DNA of 64,000 bases from Malania oleifera (GCF_029873635.1 NC_080428.1:67947601-68011600), one strand, 5' to 3'; counted from the first letter of the stretch, positions 1 through 11,948 are shown. Notes: a model not told the origin generated them from the sequence alone. Made by a program: numbers and translations.

Positions 1-1166
1 CCATTTAAATAGCAGGTCGTTACACTATGTATATGATTTGCTGTCATATGGGCCGTGTCATAGATATGATTTAGTGGCATATGGGCCAAGCTATGAATAT
101 GATTTGCCAATGTAAGAGCCAAACTATGTTAAAATGTGAAATATCGGTATACGGGCCGATGATTTTCATGATATACGCATATATGCAAAACGACATGATG
201 ACATTGATTTGACAATTAATAGTATGAAATATCCATGTATCACAGTTTCATTATATGTTATATGCTATCAGAACCTGGTTGGTTTGGTTTAGGCTAGCAC
301 TTGCACGGTACTGCTGCTATGTGTTCATAATTCATCATGATATTTGTGTTAAAGCTACTGTACGGAGTGGCGTAAGGTTGGATGGTCGATGTGGTTTTAA
401 GAAGTGTGAGCGCCCTTGGTGTACGGACCAGGTCTGGCAAACCTATCGGACTTACAGACTATACTTTTGACTTGGCAGTGGTCGGCCAACCATTGTTAGG
501 TCCCGCCTTCGGGCCACACAACCCAGTCATGTGGGGGTAATACATGACAACAGCCAGCTAACCTACCAGGGTGGTTTTGTATTATTATTATTATATGAGA
601 TGATCTATGCCATCAAAAATCCTTTATGTTCTGCTTTTGAATGAGTATATATGTTTTCCCAAATATGATACATACAGTTTTACTGGTTATGTTTATGTAT
701 ATGATTATATGTATAACACAGAAATGCTTATGTTGCCACACTATAGTATTAGTTTATTTCTCTTACTGAGAGGTATCTCACCCCAAATTTCATAAACATT
801 TCAGGAGCCCCTGATAGGAAAGCGGGTAAAGCTCCATTGATATAGTACTGTTGATCTGCCCTCTCTGAAAGGTAAGTTTTGGTGGGGACGGTTGGATTTT
901 GTGGGAAATGTCCCTAGGTCTTTCTTTTTGGGATGTGTATATAATGGATGTAGTAACTCTGGTATTATGATGGATGGTATCATGTATGGTGTTATGAGTT
1001 TTTATGATTTTTGTGTTTCCTACTGCTTAGGCTTCCATTTGTGTTTCTGTTATATCCTTGGTACCCACAGGTTCAGGTGAATTATGATCTACTGGATGTA
1101 TTATACAGATCTTGTATTATTTTTAAGGAAAAGGAAAAAAAAAGGTGGAAATTAAGCAGGTTGTTA
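1..1166 (+). repeat. Gypsy-type LTR remnant
   Basis: No host gene is seen. The stretch resembles a Ty3/Gypsy LTR. It has a degenerate repeat built on a 'catatgggcc' motif near 45-95, a short ACTGAGAGGT..TCTCACC block near 765-782 that is also present in the LTRs of the Gypsy element at 42204-50818, and an LTR-like end 'gcaggttgttaca' just before the pol-like sequence that starts at about 1167. The first bases of the window contain a similar 'gcaggtcgttaca', so the left boundary is unclear. It may be an LTR of a related family joined to the pol remnant that follows. Confidence 0.5.
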
Positions 1167-4145
1167 CAGGATGGGTTAAAGCTCGAGGATATCCGAGTGG
1201 TTAATGAATTCCCAAATGTATTCCTGAAAGACTTACCCAGTTTACCTCTTGATCGTGAGGTGGAGCTCGCTATTAAATTGCTATCAAGAAAGGTACCAAT
1301 TTCTAAAGCTTCATACCGGATGGCTCCGGTAGAACTTAAAGAGTTGAAGGAGTAGTTACAGGAACTAGTAGATGAAGGCTTTATCAGACCCAGTGTTTCG
1401 CCTTAGGAAGCTCCAGTGTTGTTCGCGAAAAAGAAATACGGGTCAATGAGGATATGCATTGACTACCGTAAGATTAACAAGGTAACAGTTAAGAACAGAT
1501 ACCCGTTGCCTCGTATAGATTATCTATTTGACCAACTGCAGGGAATGCAAGTCTTCTCCAAGATCGATCTACGGTCAAGGTATCATCAGATGAAGGTTAA
1601 GTCTAAGGATGTGGTAAAGACTGCTTTCTGAACCAGATATAGCCACTATGGGTTTCTAGTCATGCCATTCGAGTTGACTAATGCTCCGATGGTATTTATG
1701 GACCTAACGAACAGGGTTTTCCATGAATACCTAGACCAATCCGTGGTGGTGTTTATCGATGATATTCTGGTATATTCGAGGAGTCTAGAAAAGCATGAAA
1801 ACTATCTGAAATTGGTGCTTTAGGTACTGCAGGAAAGGAAGTTGTATGCTAAGCTGAAGAAATGCGAGTTTTGGTTGGAATAGGTTGCATTTCTGGGCCA
1901 TGTCATGTCGAGGAGTGGCATTTCAGTTGATCTATCTAAGATTAAAGCAGTGGTGGATTGGGTGAAACCGAAAAGCGTGCAGGAGGTTTGGACTTTCCTA
2001 GGACTGGCAGGGTATTATCGTCGGTTCATGGAAGGATTCTCTGAGTTATCTGGCCCTCTAACATGGTTAACGAGGAAGGATGTGAAATTTGACTAGACCG
2101 ATGAGTGCGAGCAGAGCTTCCAGGAGTTGAAACACCGACTGGTCACTGCTCCGATATTGATCATCCCATCTGGGGACGGTGGTTTTGTATTATATAGCGA
2201 TAGGGTTTGGGATGTGTGTTAATACAACAGTGGAAAGTGATTGCTTATGCTTCTCGGCAACTCAAGGAGTATGAGAAGAATTATCCTACACATGATCTAA
2301 AGTTGGCAATAGTGGTGTATGCGTTAAAGATCTGGAGACACTACCTATACGGCAAAAAGTGTGAGATCTTCACGGACCATAAGAGTCTCAAATACTTTTT
2401 CACGTAGAAGGAGTTGAATATGAGGCATAGGAGTTGGCTTGAGCTGATTAAGGACTACGATTACACCATCAGTTATCACCCAGGAAGGGCTAACATGGTA
2501 ACTGATGTGTTGAGTTGGAAGTAAAAGCATGCATCAATGTCTGCGGTGGTAGATCAATATCATATCAGAATGGATCTGGAAAATCTCGGCGTAGAATTGG
2601 TGGGTGGTAATCACCAAGAATTCATTACTAGCTTGGTGATCCAGCCGATATTGTTTGAGAGAATTAAAGCCACGCAGGTCAATGATGAGGAGTTAGTGGA
2701 AGTTGTAGAGAAAGTGCAGAAGGGGTTTGCTGCAGATTTAAACATATCTAATGATGGTGTATTGAGGTTTGGGACTAGGTTGTGTGTTCCAAATGACAAG
2801 GAGATAAAGACGACGATTCTGGAGAGAGTTGGTTCGGTAGTGTATAGGATAAATTACCCCCAGCACTATGTAATGCCCCAACCTGGGTCTGTCAGGGAGC
2901 ACTGCATCTCTCCTCCTCCACTTGGACCAGACAATAGGAGGGGCGGGCCTTATCGGACTAACGACTGGCCCCACAAACCAACACGTATCCTTTTCAGTGT
3001 GTTTTGTCCTCACTCACACACTTTCTAAGAAAACTTCCCAAGTGGTCACCCATCCCAAGATTGCTCAAAGCCAAGCACGCTTAACTATGGAGTTCTTATG
3101 AGAAAGCTCTCGAAAAGAAAGGTGCACCTTGTTGATATGGGTAGTAACATCTAATCCTTTTAAGTCTTTCATCCATGGGGTATTACATTCTCCCCCACTT
3201 ATAGAATGCAACGTCCTCATTGCGAACCCACATTTCCAAACCCAGGCGATGTGAATCTCATCACACTTCCAGCTGGGTGTTGGCTCTGATACCATTTGTA
3301 ACACCCCAACCTGGGTCTGCCAGGGAGTACTGTGTCTCTCCTCCTCCACTTGGACCAGACAATAGGGGGCGGGTCTTATCGGACTAACGATTGGCCCACA
3401 AACCAACACGTGTCCTTTTCAGTGTGTTTTGTCCTCACTCACACACTTCCTAAGAAAAATTCCCAGGTGGTCACCCATCCCAAGATTGCTCAAAGCCAAG
3501 CACACTTAACTATGGAGTTCTTATGGGAAAGCTCCCGAAAAGAAAGGTGCACCTTGTTGATATGAGTAGTAACATCTAATCCTTTTAAGTCTTTCATCCA
3601 TGGGGTATCACACACTATCTAGGATTTACGACGTATTCCACATGTCCATGCTTAGGAGGTATGTTCCGGATCCTTCGCATGTGATCGACTACGAGTCCTT
3701 GCAGCTTAGGGACACTTTAGCATATGATGAAATACTGGTTCAGATTTTAGACCGTAAGGAATGGGAACTACGTACTAAGAAGATTCCACTTGTGAAGGTA
3801 CTTTGACATAATCATGCAGTTAAGGAAGTTTCATGGGAGTTAGAGTCAGAGATACATTAGAAGTATCCTCAGTTATTCAGAGATGCTCAGAGTTAGACAA
3901 GTAAGCATAGTGGTAAGTAAGTGATTTGTTTGGTCTCTGGGAGAGCTTGTATTTATAATCTCCCAAGACGTTATGTGTAACCACGGTATTCCTCCGCCAT
4001 AAGTGAGGGCAGAAAATAAATTTGGGACAAGGCTGCTTTGTGGGTGGCCGCCGGCTTTTCCTAGAGATAGAGCAGTTAGAGTTTAGACGATGTGATAGAA
4101 ACAGTTAGCAAATTTGGAAGACAAAATTTTATAAGGAGGGGAAAT
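1167..4145 (+). mobile_element. Broken Ty3/Gypsy (Tekay-like) pol remnant
   Basis: This is the interior of an old Ty3/Gypsy chromovirus-type element. Parts recognised by similarity to the fuller copy at 42204-50818 are a reverse transcriptase region (about 1330-2090), an RNase H region (about 2200-2410), a linker (about 2540-2840) and the tail of the polyprotein (about 3613-3900, with the phrase VFHMSMLRRYVPDPSH). Gag, protease and an integrase core are not seen. A polypurine tract (AAGGAGGGGAAA, 4133-4144) precedes the 3' LTR. The element is broken in many places, of the order of ten or more. A whole TRIM element (2869-3612) is inserted in it. Confidence 0.85.
2869..3612 (-). mobile_element. 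Complete TRIM (miniature LTR retrotransposon)
   Basis: This is a non-coding LTR element of 744 bp lying on the minus strand. Two direct repeats, 2869-3187 (319 bp) and 3297-3612 (316 bp), begin TG and end CA and differ at roughly 5-6% of sites by eye. Between them is a 109-bp interior. It carries a tRNA-iMet-type primer binding site, TGGTATCAGAGCC read on the minus strand (3283-3295), next to one repeat. It carries a purine tract (AAGTGGGGGAGAA read on the minus strand, about 3188-3200) next to the other. It is flanked by a perfect 5-bp target duplication, CACTA, at 2864-2868 and 3613-3617. Size, ends and absence of coding capacity fit the TRIM class. It sits inside the Gypsy pol remnant and looks structurally whole. 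Confidence 0.93.
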
Positions 4146-5818
4146 TGTAGTAACCCGAACAAAAAAAAAAAAAAATCTTGGAGGAGATATTTTTAGATAT
4201 TTATTGGAGGAGATATTTTTAGATTACTTAAGGGTTAAGTTATGTTTATTATATAACTCTCTCTCTCTCTCTCTCTCTCTAAGATCTCGGGCGGCTCGTT
4301 GCCCGAATTAACGAGCCGACGTTACTACGTGGATCAGCGGGTGGATCTCCACAAGTCCTATAGAGTAGAATCTCGATTTGAGGATTTTCGGGTTTTTACC
4401 CCGAAGTTGAGGTAAGGGTTGAAATGAGCCTAGTGACTTGTAGATCTATACTAAATAGGGTGATATTGACATATGGTCTTTCGATTTTAGGATTTGGGAA
4501 TCCATGTGGCTATTGCGAGCCGTTTGGAGTCGTGTTTCGATATTTGGGAACAAGTAAGGGGATTTGTTTTTATCAGTTATTTTTAAAACCTGATCCAGTA
4601 GAACTATAGGTTATGTTTATATGGTTGTTTTGGTTACTTGTTTGGAAAATTTCACCAGGTGAGATTGCCGATTTTTCGGGTGTATGATTTTTGGGAAAAT
4701 TAGGGTTTCGGGTATCGCCTCCGTTTCTTTTGGAAAATCATTTATTTGAATAAAACTAAAGTATAGAGATAACTGTTCCTTTATTTTATGTTAAATTGTA
4801 TTTTCGGATCAATTATCATATAATTGTTTAATTATCCAAATAGGTGTGGCAGGAGATGATATTTTGTGATGATTGAGTTGTGATGTGTTTGAAATGCAAT
4901 ATAGGAATTGGAGTTTCAAATTGTTTTCAGGAATGGTGGTTACTAACATGCCAGTTTCATTACCGTGGGGTCAATAATGACATGCTGGTTTGATTCCGTG
5001 GGGTCGAGACATTCCGGATTAATACTGTGGGGTCGTAAGACATGTCGGGTTAATATCGATAGTCATAAATTGCCGATTTATGCCGAAGAGTGTGAAAACA
5101 CTAGATTTGTGTTTGTTCAATATCGTGGGTCAATAATGACATACCAGTTTGCCGGATTATGGAACTAAAACGTCGGTTCAATATTGTGGGGTCAATAATG
5201 ACATGTCGGTTTGCCGAATAATATCGAGGGTTGTGGAATGTCAGTTCAATACTATGGGTAAATAATGACATGCCGGTTTGCTGGATTATACCGATGATTG
5301 TGAAATATACTAGAACTGTTTGTAAAAATACTGGAAATGTGAAATGCTTTGTTTCTTATTGAAATAACACTCATATGCCCACGCACTGTTATAACCTGAT
5401 TCTCCTTTATTGAGAACTGTGTCACCCCAATCATACAAATATGTTTCAGGTCCTTCAAGTAATTGAACCTAGCGTTCTAAAGGGTTCTGGAGTGTAGTAT
5501 TCTATTAGTTTTTGTAAGTACTGTTGTGAGTATTGAACTGTAGCCGGGATGTCATTTTGGATTATGTTGGATACCTTGGGTTGATGTTTTGTATTATGAC
5601 AGACTTAGTACTCTGGTATGAATGAATCTAATAGGTTGATATATGTTCCGCTGCGTTATTCATGTGAATAGTGATTGTGAGTAAAGTATTCGCGAGTCAT
5701 ATCGGATTGGACCCTCATATTCATATTTATTGGTATCATGGATGTTTGTATGATACAGATACAGGTTAGGTTTTCATATTGTACCTTAAGACCCACTTTC
5801 GAGGTTCGGAACGTAACG
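4146..5818 (+). repeat. 3' LTR of the left Gypsy element
   Basis: The LTR starts with TGTAGTAACCCGAAC directly after a polypurine tract, matching the start TGTAAGAACCCGAAC of the LTRs at 42204 and 49015. It has a TATA-like run (ttattatataac) followed by a CT microsatellite (about 4256-4281), the same arrangement as the TATAAATA plus CT run in the other family members, and so probably its promoter. It holds an internal minisatellite at about 4930-5290. It ends near 5818 by comparison with the LTR end at 43974. The age is clearly older than the 42-51 kb element because similarity between the two LTRs is patchy. Confidence 0.75.
4930..5290 (+). repeat. Degenerate minisatellite inside LTR
   Basis: About seven or eight imperfect units of roughly 35-50 bp share the phrases 'aatgacatgccggttt' and 'accgtggggtc'. 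They lie within the 3' LTR of the left Gypsy element. No coding role is seen. Confidence 0.65.
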
Positions 5819-6637
5819 GGAGTCATTTCAATATTTTGTTATTCTTATAGTATTTACTATTGTTGTCATTATTATTATTGTTGTGGATATGGGGGGCTGT
5901 GCCGCACCAGTTCCGCTGGTTAGTGGCTGGAGTCCTACGGTTAACCAAAAAAAAAAAGTACGGCCAAGGAAGGAGTAAGTGCAGAGTCTGCAGTGTGCCA
6001 CAAGGAAAACAGAGAGCCACACCCCAACCTCGACCCAACATTGACCCTCAAAATTCCACCCCACCCCAAACGCCGCCGACCAATGCTCCCCCTGAAAAGG
6101 GCCAGAAAAAATCATTTTTCCCATCACAGGATGAGTGATCCAAACAAGCCCTCCACTGTAAACGACAACCCGACTCTCCATCTTCGAAACGTGTCCACCG
6201 CTGAGAAGATCGAACGGGAATGGAAACTCCCAACTACCAAAACCTCTAATGAGAGAGACCCAAAGCGACTCCCACCCCATTTAAATTCCTCACCTGTTGC
6301 TTTCTCTCCTCATGATTTTGCTGAATACCCTCCTCCAATCTCGCCTATTTGAGTCACCGACTCGCAGTCGATACTTGGATTTGATATTTCTCCACTGATT
6401 TCGCTGTCTGTAAGTGGGGAGTCCACTGTCTCCAATGACCTTTCATGTGGAAGCTATGGGGAAGGTTGGAAACTTCCATTAGCTTAAGTTCCTCTTTCAC
6501 CTCCCCCCCTACCTTTGCTTAGAATTGAGAAAACCCGATGGGTTGATTCAATAGATGGGTACCCAGAAACTTTTAATGCTTAATCACACTTAGATTTGGT
6601 AGATAAAGCCTTTATCTGTGAGTTCGTGTTCAAGAAA
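5819..6637 (+). promoter_or_regulatory. Promoter and 5' leader region of the DUF1666 gene
   Basis: This is about 820 bp between the end of a Gypsy LTR and the likely start codon of the DUF1666 gene. The left part has short (ATT)n and A-rich runs (5860-5885, 5947-5957). The middle is C-rich and has open frames on both strands that look like no known protein. A TATA-like CATTTAAATTCC lies near 6279-6290, followed by pyrimidine-rich leader sequence. The exact transcription start cannot be fixed from sequence. The LTR just upstream could contribute control sequences. Confidence 0.4.
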
Positions 6638-9600
6638 ATGCTTCCATTTTCTGGTTCTTTCTGTGTTTTCGTCTGCAGCTGCGTATCTCGTCTGTTTGGC
6701 TTCGTGTTGGGCTATTTCCTCAGGTACGCTTCATTTGGTTTTCTGAGTTTTAGTTAGTTTGAAATCATACTTTCGAATGTCTTCAAGCGCTGATGGGTTG
6801 TTCTCCTTTTTATTTTTTGGTTTTTCGCTCCTTCTCTTACAGGTTCTTGGCGGATGAGGAGTCCGGGAAGCATGACCCCAAACCAGAAGTTGAAATTTTC
6901 CGGCAAGAAAATGAGACTGGTTCAGAGTGTTTCGAGGGATTTGACGGGTTCGAAGAGAAAGAGAAGCCTGAGTTCACTAGTGGGTTGATTCGCAAAGATT
7001 CGACTGAGGACTCTGTTTTCACGGAAAATTCTTCCACTGCAATCGCCAACAAGTATCAGTTCCTACGCCGGAAAGATTTTACTGGGTTCGTAGAAGAGCT
7101 AGAAACTATGAGCTTTGTAGTACAAGAGTTGCATGCCAGTTCGATTGGTTCTTTCAATCAAGTTCTTGATACAGGCACCCCTGCGGACAAGGATTTTTGG
7201 GAGCTTAATTTGCAAGCAGAGGCTGTTAAGCAAAAAGATTCCGCCGGAAAATGTTTTATCGCATTCGAGTTAGAGCCTGAGGTTGAAAATCCGGCCGATG
7301 CTGATGGCTCCGCCGGCAGCGAAGAAGCTCAGGAACTTGATCCAGAAACAGAGGTTATTAATACAGAAATTGCAGTTAACTCAACCGACAGAGATTTTGA
7401 GGAATTTGAGCTAGGTACAGATGGTACTAAAGAAGCAAAAGCAGAGGACTCTGCCGAGGATTTTGAGTCAGTAGCAGCGGCTGCTGATCTAGAAAAAGCA
7501 GAGAACTTGGCCGTAATCGTCCATGGTGAAGATGGTACAGAGGGAGCAGAAGAAATGACAATCACTGAACATAAAGGTTTTGAAAAACAAGGGCTAATAG
7601 GCTTGCAAAATAAATTCCTGGGCGAGCATGATGTTCCGGAAGATGTCTCATCACTTTGGGGAAATTGCTTGTCAATTGGAAACAGGGATGAGTTCTTAAC
7701 CAGTAATCACAAGATTGATCCAATCAATGATGAACTTCTGCCAGAAACAGAATGCGGTGAAGGTCATGAACCCAAATGCCCTGACCATGGGTATATAGAA
7801 TTAGAACCCTACTTGCAGGATTTTGAAGAAAATTTGTCCGGCAAGGATTTGCACAAAGCTGAGGGCAAGCATCAGGACAATGAAGATTTAGAGAGCAAAG
7901 AAGATCAACAAATAGATGATTTAGAGAATTCTGAGAACCCCTGCTTGCCAGAGAAATCATGGGTGGACTCTGATGATCAAATGGAACTGGAAATGCTGTG
8001 GGAACACAAGGATTTGATAGACCAGCTGAAACTGGAACTGAGGAGGGTGAGGACAAGAGGGCTTCCCACCATCTTAGAAGAATCCGAATCTCCGAAGGTG
8101 GCAGAGGACCTGAAGCCGCTAAAGATCGATGAGAAGATCGATCTCAAGGATCGAATTGAAGAGATACAGAAGTTCTACAAGAGCTACAAAGAAAAGATGC
8201 AAAAGTTGGACATATTGAATTACCAGACCCTTCATGCTATTGGTAGGCCACCAAATGATGATCATTAATTCATATCTCATCTATTTTTTTTTTATTGTTC
8301 AGCAGCTAGAACATGTGTATACAAGTTTTCAACTGGTTTAAATTTGGAAGCACAGTAAGAGCTTTGCATCCTTCGTATGGTTAAAATTTGCTACTAATTC
8401 GTTGATATTTTGCAAACTATTTGGTTTTGTTGCTCACGTGATCTTTTATCTTTTGTTATGAAACTTCACCTATTGATTAAATTTTAGTTTCATTCAATTA
8501 TTTCCTATTTCGAATCTGTTATTTAGTTGTCCTATCTGATCTTCTTGAAGATTTTCTGGAAGAGATCTTGAGATCTTTTAAGAGAACCATAATGCCTGGT
8601 GGGTCTCCATCAACTTTATTTCTTTCACTGACCTAATAATTGAGTGCATACAAAGTTGCCCATTTCTTTTCTCTATCTCTTAGCTCTGTGAGGCCATGAC
8701 AGTTGAAGGTCTCTCTTTAGTCTTTAATGTCATTCAGCCCACACTGCTTTCTTGCTCATACCTCCCCAAATTCATGTATAGCATGTGACATGTATTATTG
8801 TGATTCTAAACTAAAATTAGAAGAAATGATTATTTTTTAAGGGCCCTGCTCATGAGTTCTGTGATCATCTGTAGGACTTCTCCAGCTGAAAGACCAAATT
8901 TGTCAAAAACCACCGACTATTAGAGCTATTCTCTTGCAGAATTTCCGGCAATGCAGGCCCCAGAGGATCAGTGAGACGGACCCAACACAGAAGGTCATCA
9001 CAGAATTGCAGAGGGATTTAGAAATGGTATATGTTGGGCAGGTTTGCCTGTCCTGGGAAATCCTCCACTGGCAATTCCGGAAAGCTCTAGAATTGCAGGA
9101 ATTTGATTCTCATGGATTTCGCCAATATAACCACGTAGCCGATGAATTTCAACAGTTTCAAGTGCTTGTGCAGAGATTTGTAGAAAATGAACCATTTCAG
9201 TGTCAACCCAGGGTTCAAAACTATGTCAAGAAACGATGTGTTCTTCGTAGCCTTCTTCATGTTCCAGCCATCAAAGGTAAAAGAGAAGACTGGATTCCCA
9301 AACCAGGAATTCTATCAAACAATTTTAAGCATACTGCTAAGTTTAGAATCTATCTAATTCCATTGCAGATGATTGTTTTAAAGATAAAAAGGGAAGAAGA
9401 GAAAAGGGGGAAGATGCATTTTTAATCTCAAGCGCTATGCTAACAGAAATCATTGAGGAATCAATGCATGTTTTCTGGGAATTTCTTCGCGCTGATAAAG
9501 ACGAGGCTAATGTGATCTTGAAGGGTCTTCAAGGGACTCAGATTGAGCTCCAAGAGCCTGCAGATTATGAACTACTTATGGATGTTAGAAAGATACTTCA

Positions 9601-9952
9601 GAAGGTTTGTTTTCCACATGTCCAACAAGTATTTTCTTTGTTGTTCTGCTTTGGTCACTCTTGCTCAGATATATTCTCACTCTCTGATTGTGTAATGCAG
9701 AACCAGAAAAGACTTAAAGACCTATTGAGAACTGGGAACTGCATAGTGAAGAAGTTTCAGAAGCATCGGGAAGGTCGAGTGGATCACGCAATGTTCATTG
9801 CTCAGATTGAAATGAGATTGGTTTCAAGAGTGCTAAGCATGTCGAGATTAACAACGGACCAACTCGTATGGTGCTTTAAAAAACTAAAGAAAATTACCTT
9901 TGTGAACAGAAAGTTGCATATGGAAACTTCATTTCTTCTTTTTCCATGTTGA
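6638..9952 (+). CDS. DUF1666 family protein
   Basis: This is a plant-specific protein of unknown molecular function. Members are often mislabelled as ribosomal L34Ae but are unrelated to the ribosome. Inferred exons are 6638-6723, 6843-8242, about 8877 or 8893-9276, 9369-9604 and 9701-9952, about 785-790 aa. Exon 1 encodes a hydrophobic N-terminus (residues 1-28, possible membrane anchor); its joining to 'RFLADEESGK' keeps frame and gives a better start than the ATG at 6793. Exon 2 is a long acidic, low-complexity stretch (E, D, K rich) ending in a coiled-coil-like part and KLDILNYQTLHAIG. Exons 3-5 hold the conserved domain, with VYVGQVCLSWEILHWQ, EFQQFQVLVQRF and ENEPFQ in exon 3, EIIEESMHVFWEF in exon 4 and TTDQLVWCFKK..SFLLFPC at the C-terminus. 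The exon 2 donor (8243) and the clearest acceptor (8875-8876) do not agree in phase as I read them; an AG at 8891-8892 would keep frame. All other junctions are in phase. Confidence 0.88.
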
Positions 9953-11160
9953 TACCAGAGGAACTTCCACTGCCACCATCTTGAGTCATAGATTGGTGCA
10001 CATTGTAAAGCAGATGGGAAAAATACAGTAGTTAGTATTGCTCTGACTCTCTTGTATTTTCATCTTTATGCTCTTTCCTAAGATTATTATTACTATTATT
10101 ATTATTTTTCCTTTAGAATTTTGCATACCTCTTGAAATTTTTTTCCTTTAGTTAATTGGATAGGTTGCACAATGGCACGTACCCATGTTCCATTTCACAC
10201 TCCTCTTCATTCCTCCAAAATTTTGAACTCAAAATCCTCAAGGTGGGAAAGTTTCAATCTTTAGTTTGGATTCTCCCTAGGTGACGAATTGGGAATGTGG
10301 ATGCTTGCTCTTCTATTGTTTTTAAGGCTTGAACATGTTCTAATGCAGGGCTAAAAAATGGGGATGATTTGTGCACACCAAATTTTATTCATGGGATCAA
10401 ATATTACTCAAATTAAAATAATTTTAGGTGTAAAAGCTTGAACTCCTCACATCTAGTTTCAAGCTTTAAGGAGTGAATTTCATGGTGATCCATTAATATA
10501 AAGAAGATAATAGTGCAGCTGCTTTCTTACTAGAGAAGGAGATTTTGAGAAATAATGTCATATACGAAGAATAACATCTTTTACTATGTTTTCTCAAAGG
10601 TATCTTTCGGATGCATAAGTTGAGTCTAATTTCCTTTTATCATTAGTTCAACCTCTCGTTTTTTGTTTGGTGGGTTTAGGTTTGTTTTAAGGTTTTGATT
10701 TTTTCCTAAGCCTATTTAGTGGTTATTTATTTGTAACTTATTTTACTAGAACCATAGTTTTCTTCCGTCATAAGTGAGAAATTTTCTAATAAAGAAATGA
10801 GGTGCTACCCTCTTTTATAAAAAAAAAAAACTTTACATTAAATTTATAAAGATTGTTAAATAACGAGGTAAAAAAAAAAAGCCTACACAAAATATTGTGT
10901 ATTGTAAGATAAAATCTAAGGTAGCTAATTAATTTTGTTAGAAGTGTCAATGTTTGTAAAAATTACATTTTGTAGATTTCTATAACTAAGAAAATTTTAA
11001 AGGTGAGACGAGTCAAACTTAAAGACTTTAAAGTAGCAAGATTTTCGGTGATAGTATATTCCCATTGAATTTACCTTGATTCTCACATAGGATGTGATTA
11101 TCCTTATACCCTAAGTTTAACAGACGGAGAAAAAAATGGTCCAAGTCGTATCATGCAATT
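9953..11160. other. 3' flank and AT-rich intergenic DNA
   Basis: This is 3' untranslated and downstream sequence of the DUF1666 gene. A pyrimidine-rich stretch with (ATT)n occurs near 10086-10107, and poly-A runs occur near 10818-10831 and 10870-10880. I see no gene, RNA gene or clear mobile-element end here. Confidence 0.5.
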
Positions 11161-11189
11161 TTAATGAAGACAAAAACACTTATTTATTT

Positions 11190-11560
11190 TAGTAAAAAAA
11201 TATTGACATCTCTTGAGATTTGACGAAAAGATTTGAATCTTACCTAAGGTTTAAAAACTTCTTGGACATTCCTTGAGATTTGACAAAAAGGCGCAAATAT
11301 TTCTCAAAGTTTCAGAAATCTCACAATTTTCTTTGAGGTTCGGAAAAAAGATGTGGACCTTCCCTTATATTTGACAAAAATACAAGCCCATGGAGGGATA
11401 AGGTACAAGGTCTCTAAGAAAAAATAATTATTAGGGGAAGTTCGTGGTATTTTAAAACTTTATGGGAGAGGAGGGAGTTGTATTTTTTTTACAAAACCAT
11501 TAGGAGGTTCACGAGATTTTTAAAATGACCCTAGTCTATTTCGCCAATCTCGATCCTCAT
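11190..11560. repeat. Degenerate interspersed repeat, copy 1
   Basis: A phrase like 'cttgaggtttgacaaaaag' recurs every 45-60 bp with much variation, and inverted versions occur toward the right end (about 11495-11530). A second copy of the same family lies at 37990-38265. The layout of repeated, partly inverted short units suggests a non-autonomous DNA element, but I cannot fix its ends. Confidence 0.45.
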
Positions 11561-11715
11561 GGGAGATTAATTTCTTTTTTTACCTTAAATATTATGTTTT
11601 AATTTCGGGATGTAGCGATAAAAGATAGTTTGCGGGGATGGGCAACTCCTATTAATTGTTATATAGTTCTACATGGTGGACCATTAATGGAACATAAATA
11701 AAAAGGAAAAGACAC

Positions 11716-11948
11716 ATAAGGCATGTTTGTCGTATTTCAATTTTAAATTTTCAAATAATTGTAAAAATGTAACTTTTTTTTTAATTTTTTCAACATTTTT
11801 ATGTAAAATCTAGAATATAATAAAAAAATCACTTTATAACTTTTCCATACGAATTCAAAATAACTAAAAGATAAGATAGTATTTTTGTAATTATTTAAAA
11901 AATTAATAATAATAAATAAAATATTTTTTCTCGTGTAAACAAGTCTCA
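11716..11948. mobile_element. MITE-like element, copy 1
   Basis: The left end (about 11719-11770, ending in aaataattgtaaaaatgt) is an imperfect inverted match to the right end (about 11878-11946, containing tatttttgtaattattt). The element is AT-rich, about 230 bp long and has no coding capacity. A related element with the same core (aaaataattacaaaaatgtt) lies at 37618-37987. A Mutator- or hAT-type MITE is possible; the target duplication is not clear. Confidence 0.45.

Noticed and set aside
5823-6352. Several overlapping open frames on both strands before the DUF1666 gene
   Set aside because: They overlap each other, have no recognisable domain and low-complexity composition, and lie in the promoter and leader region.
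6793-6842. ATG at 6793 as the start of the DUF1666 protein
   Set aside because: The stretch 6724-6842 looks like an intron with GT and AG ends, and splicing 6638-6723 to 6843 keeps frame and gives a typical hydrophobic N-terminus.
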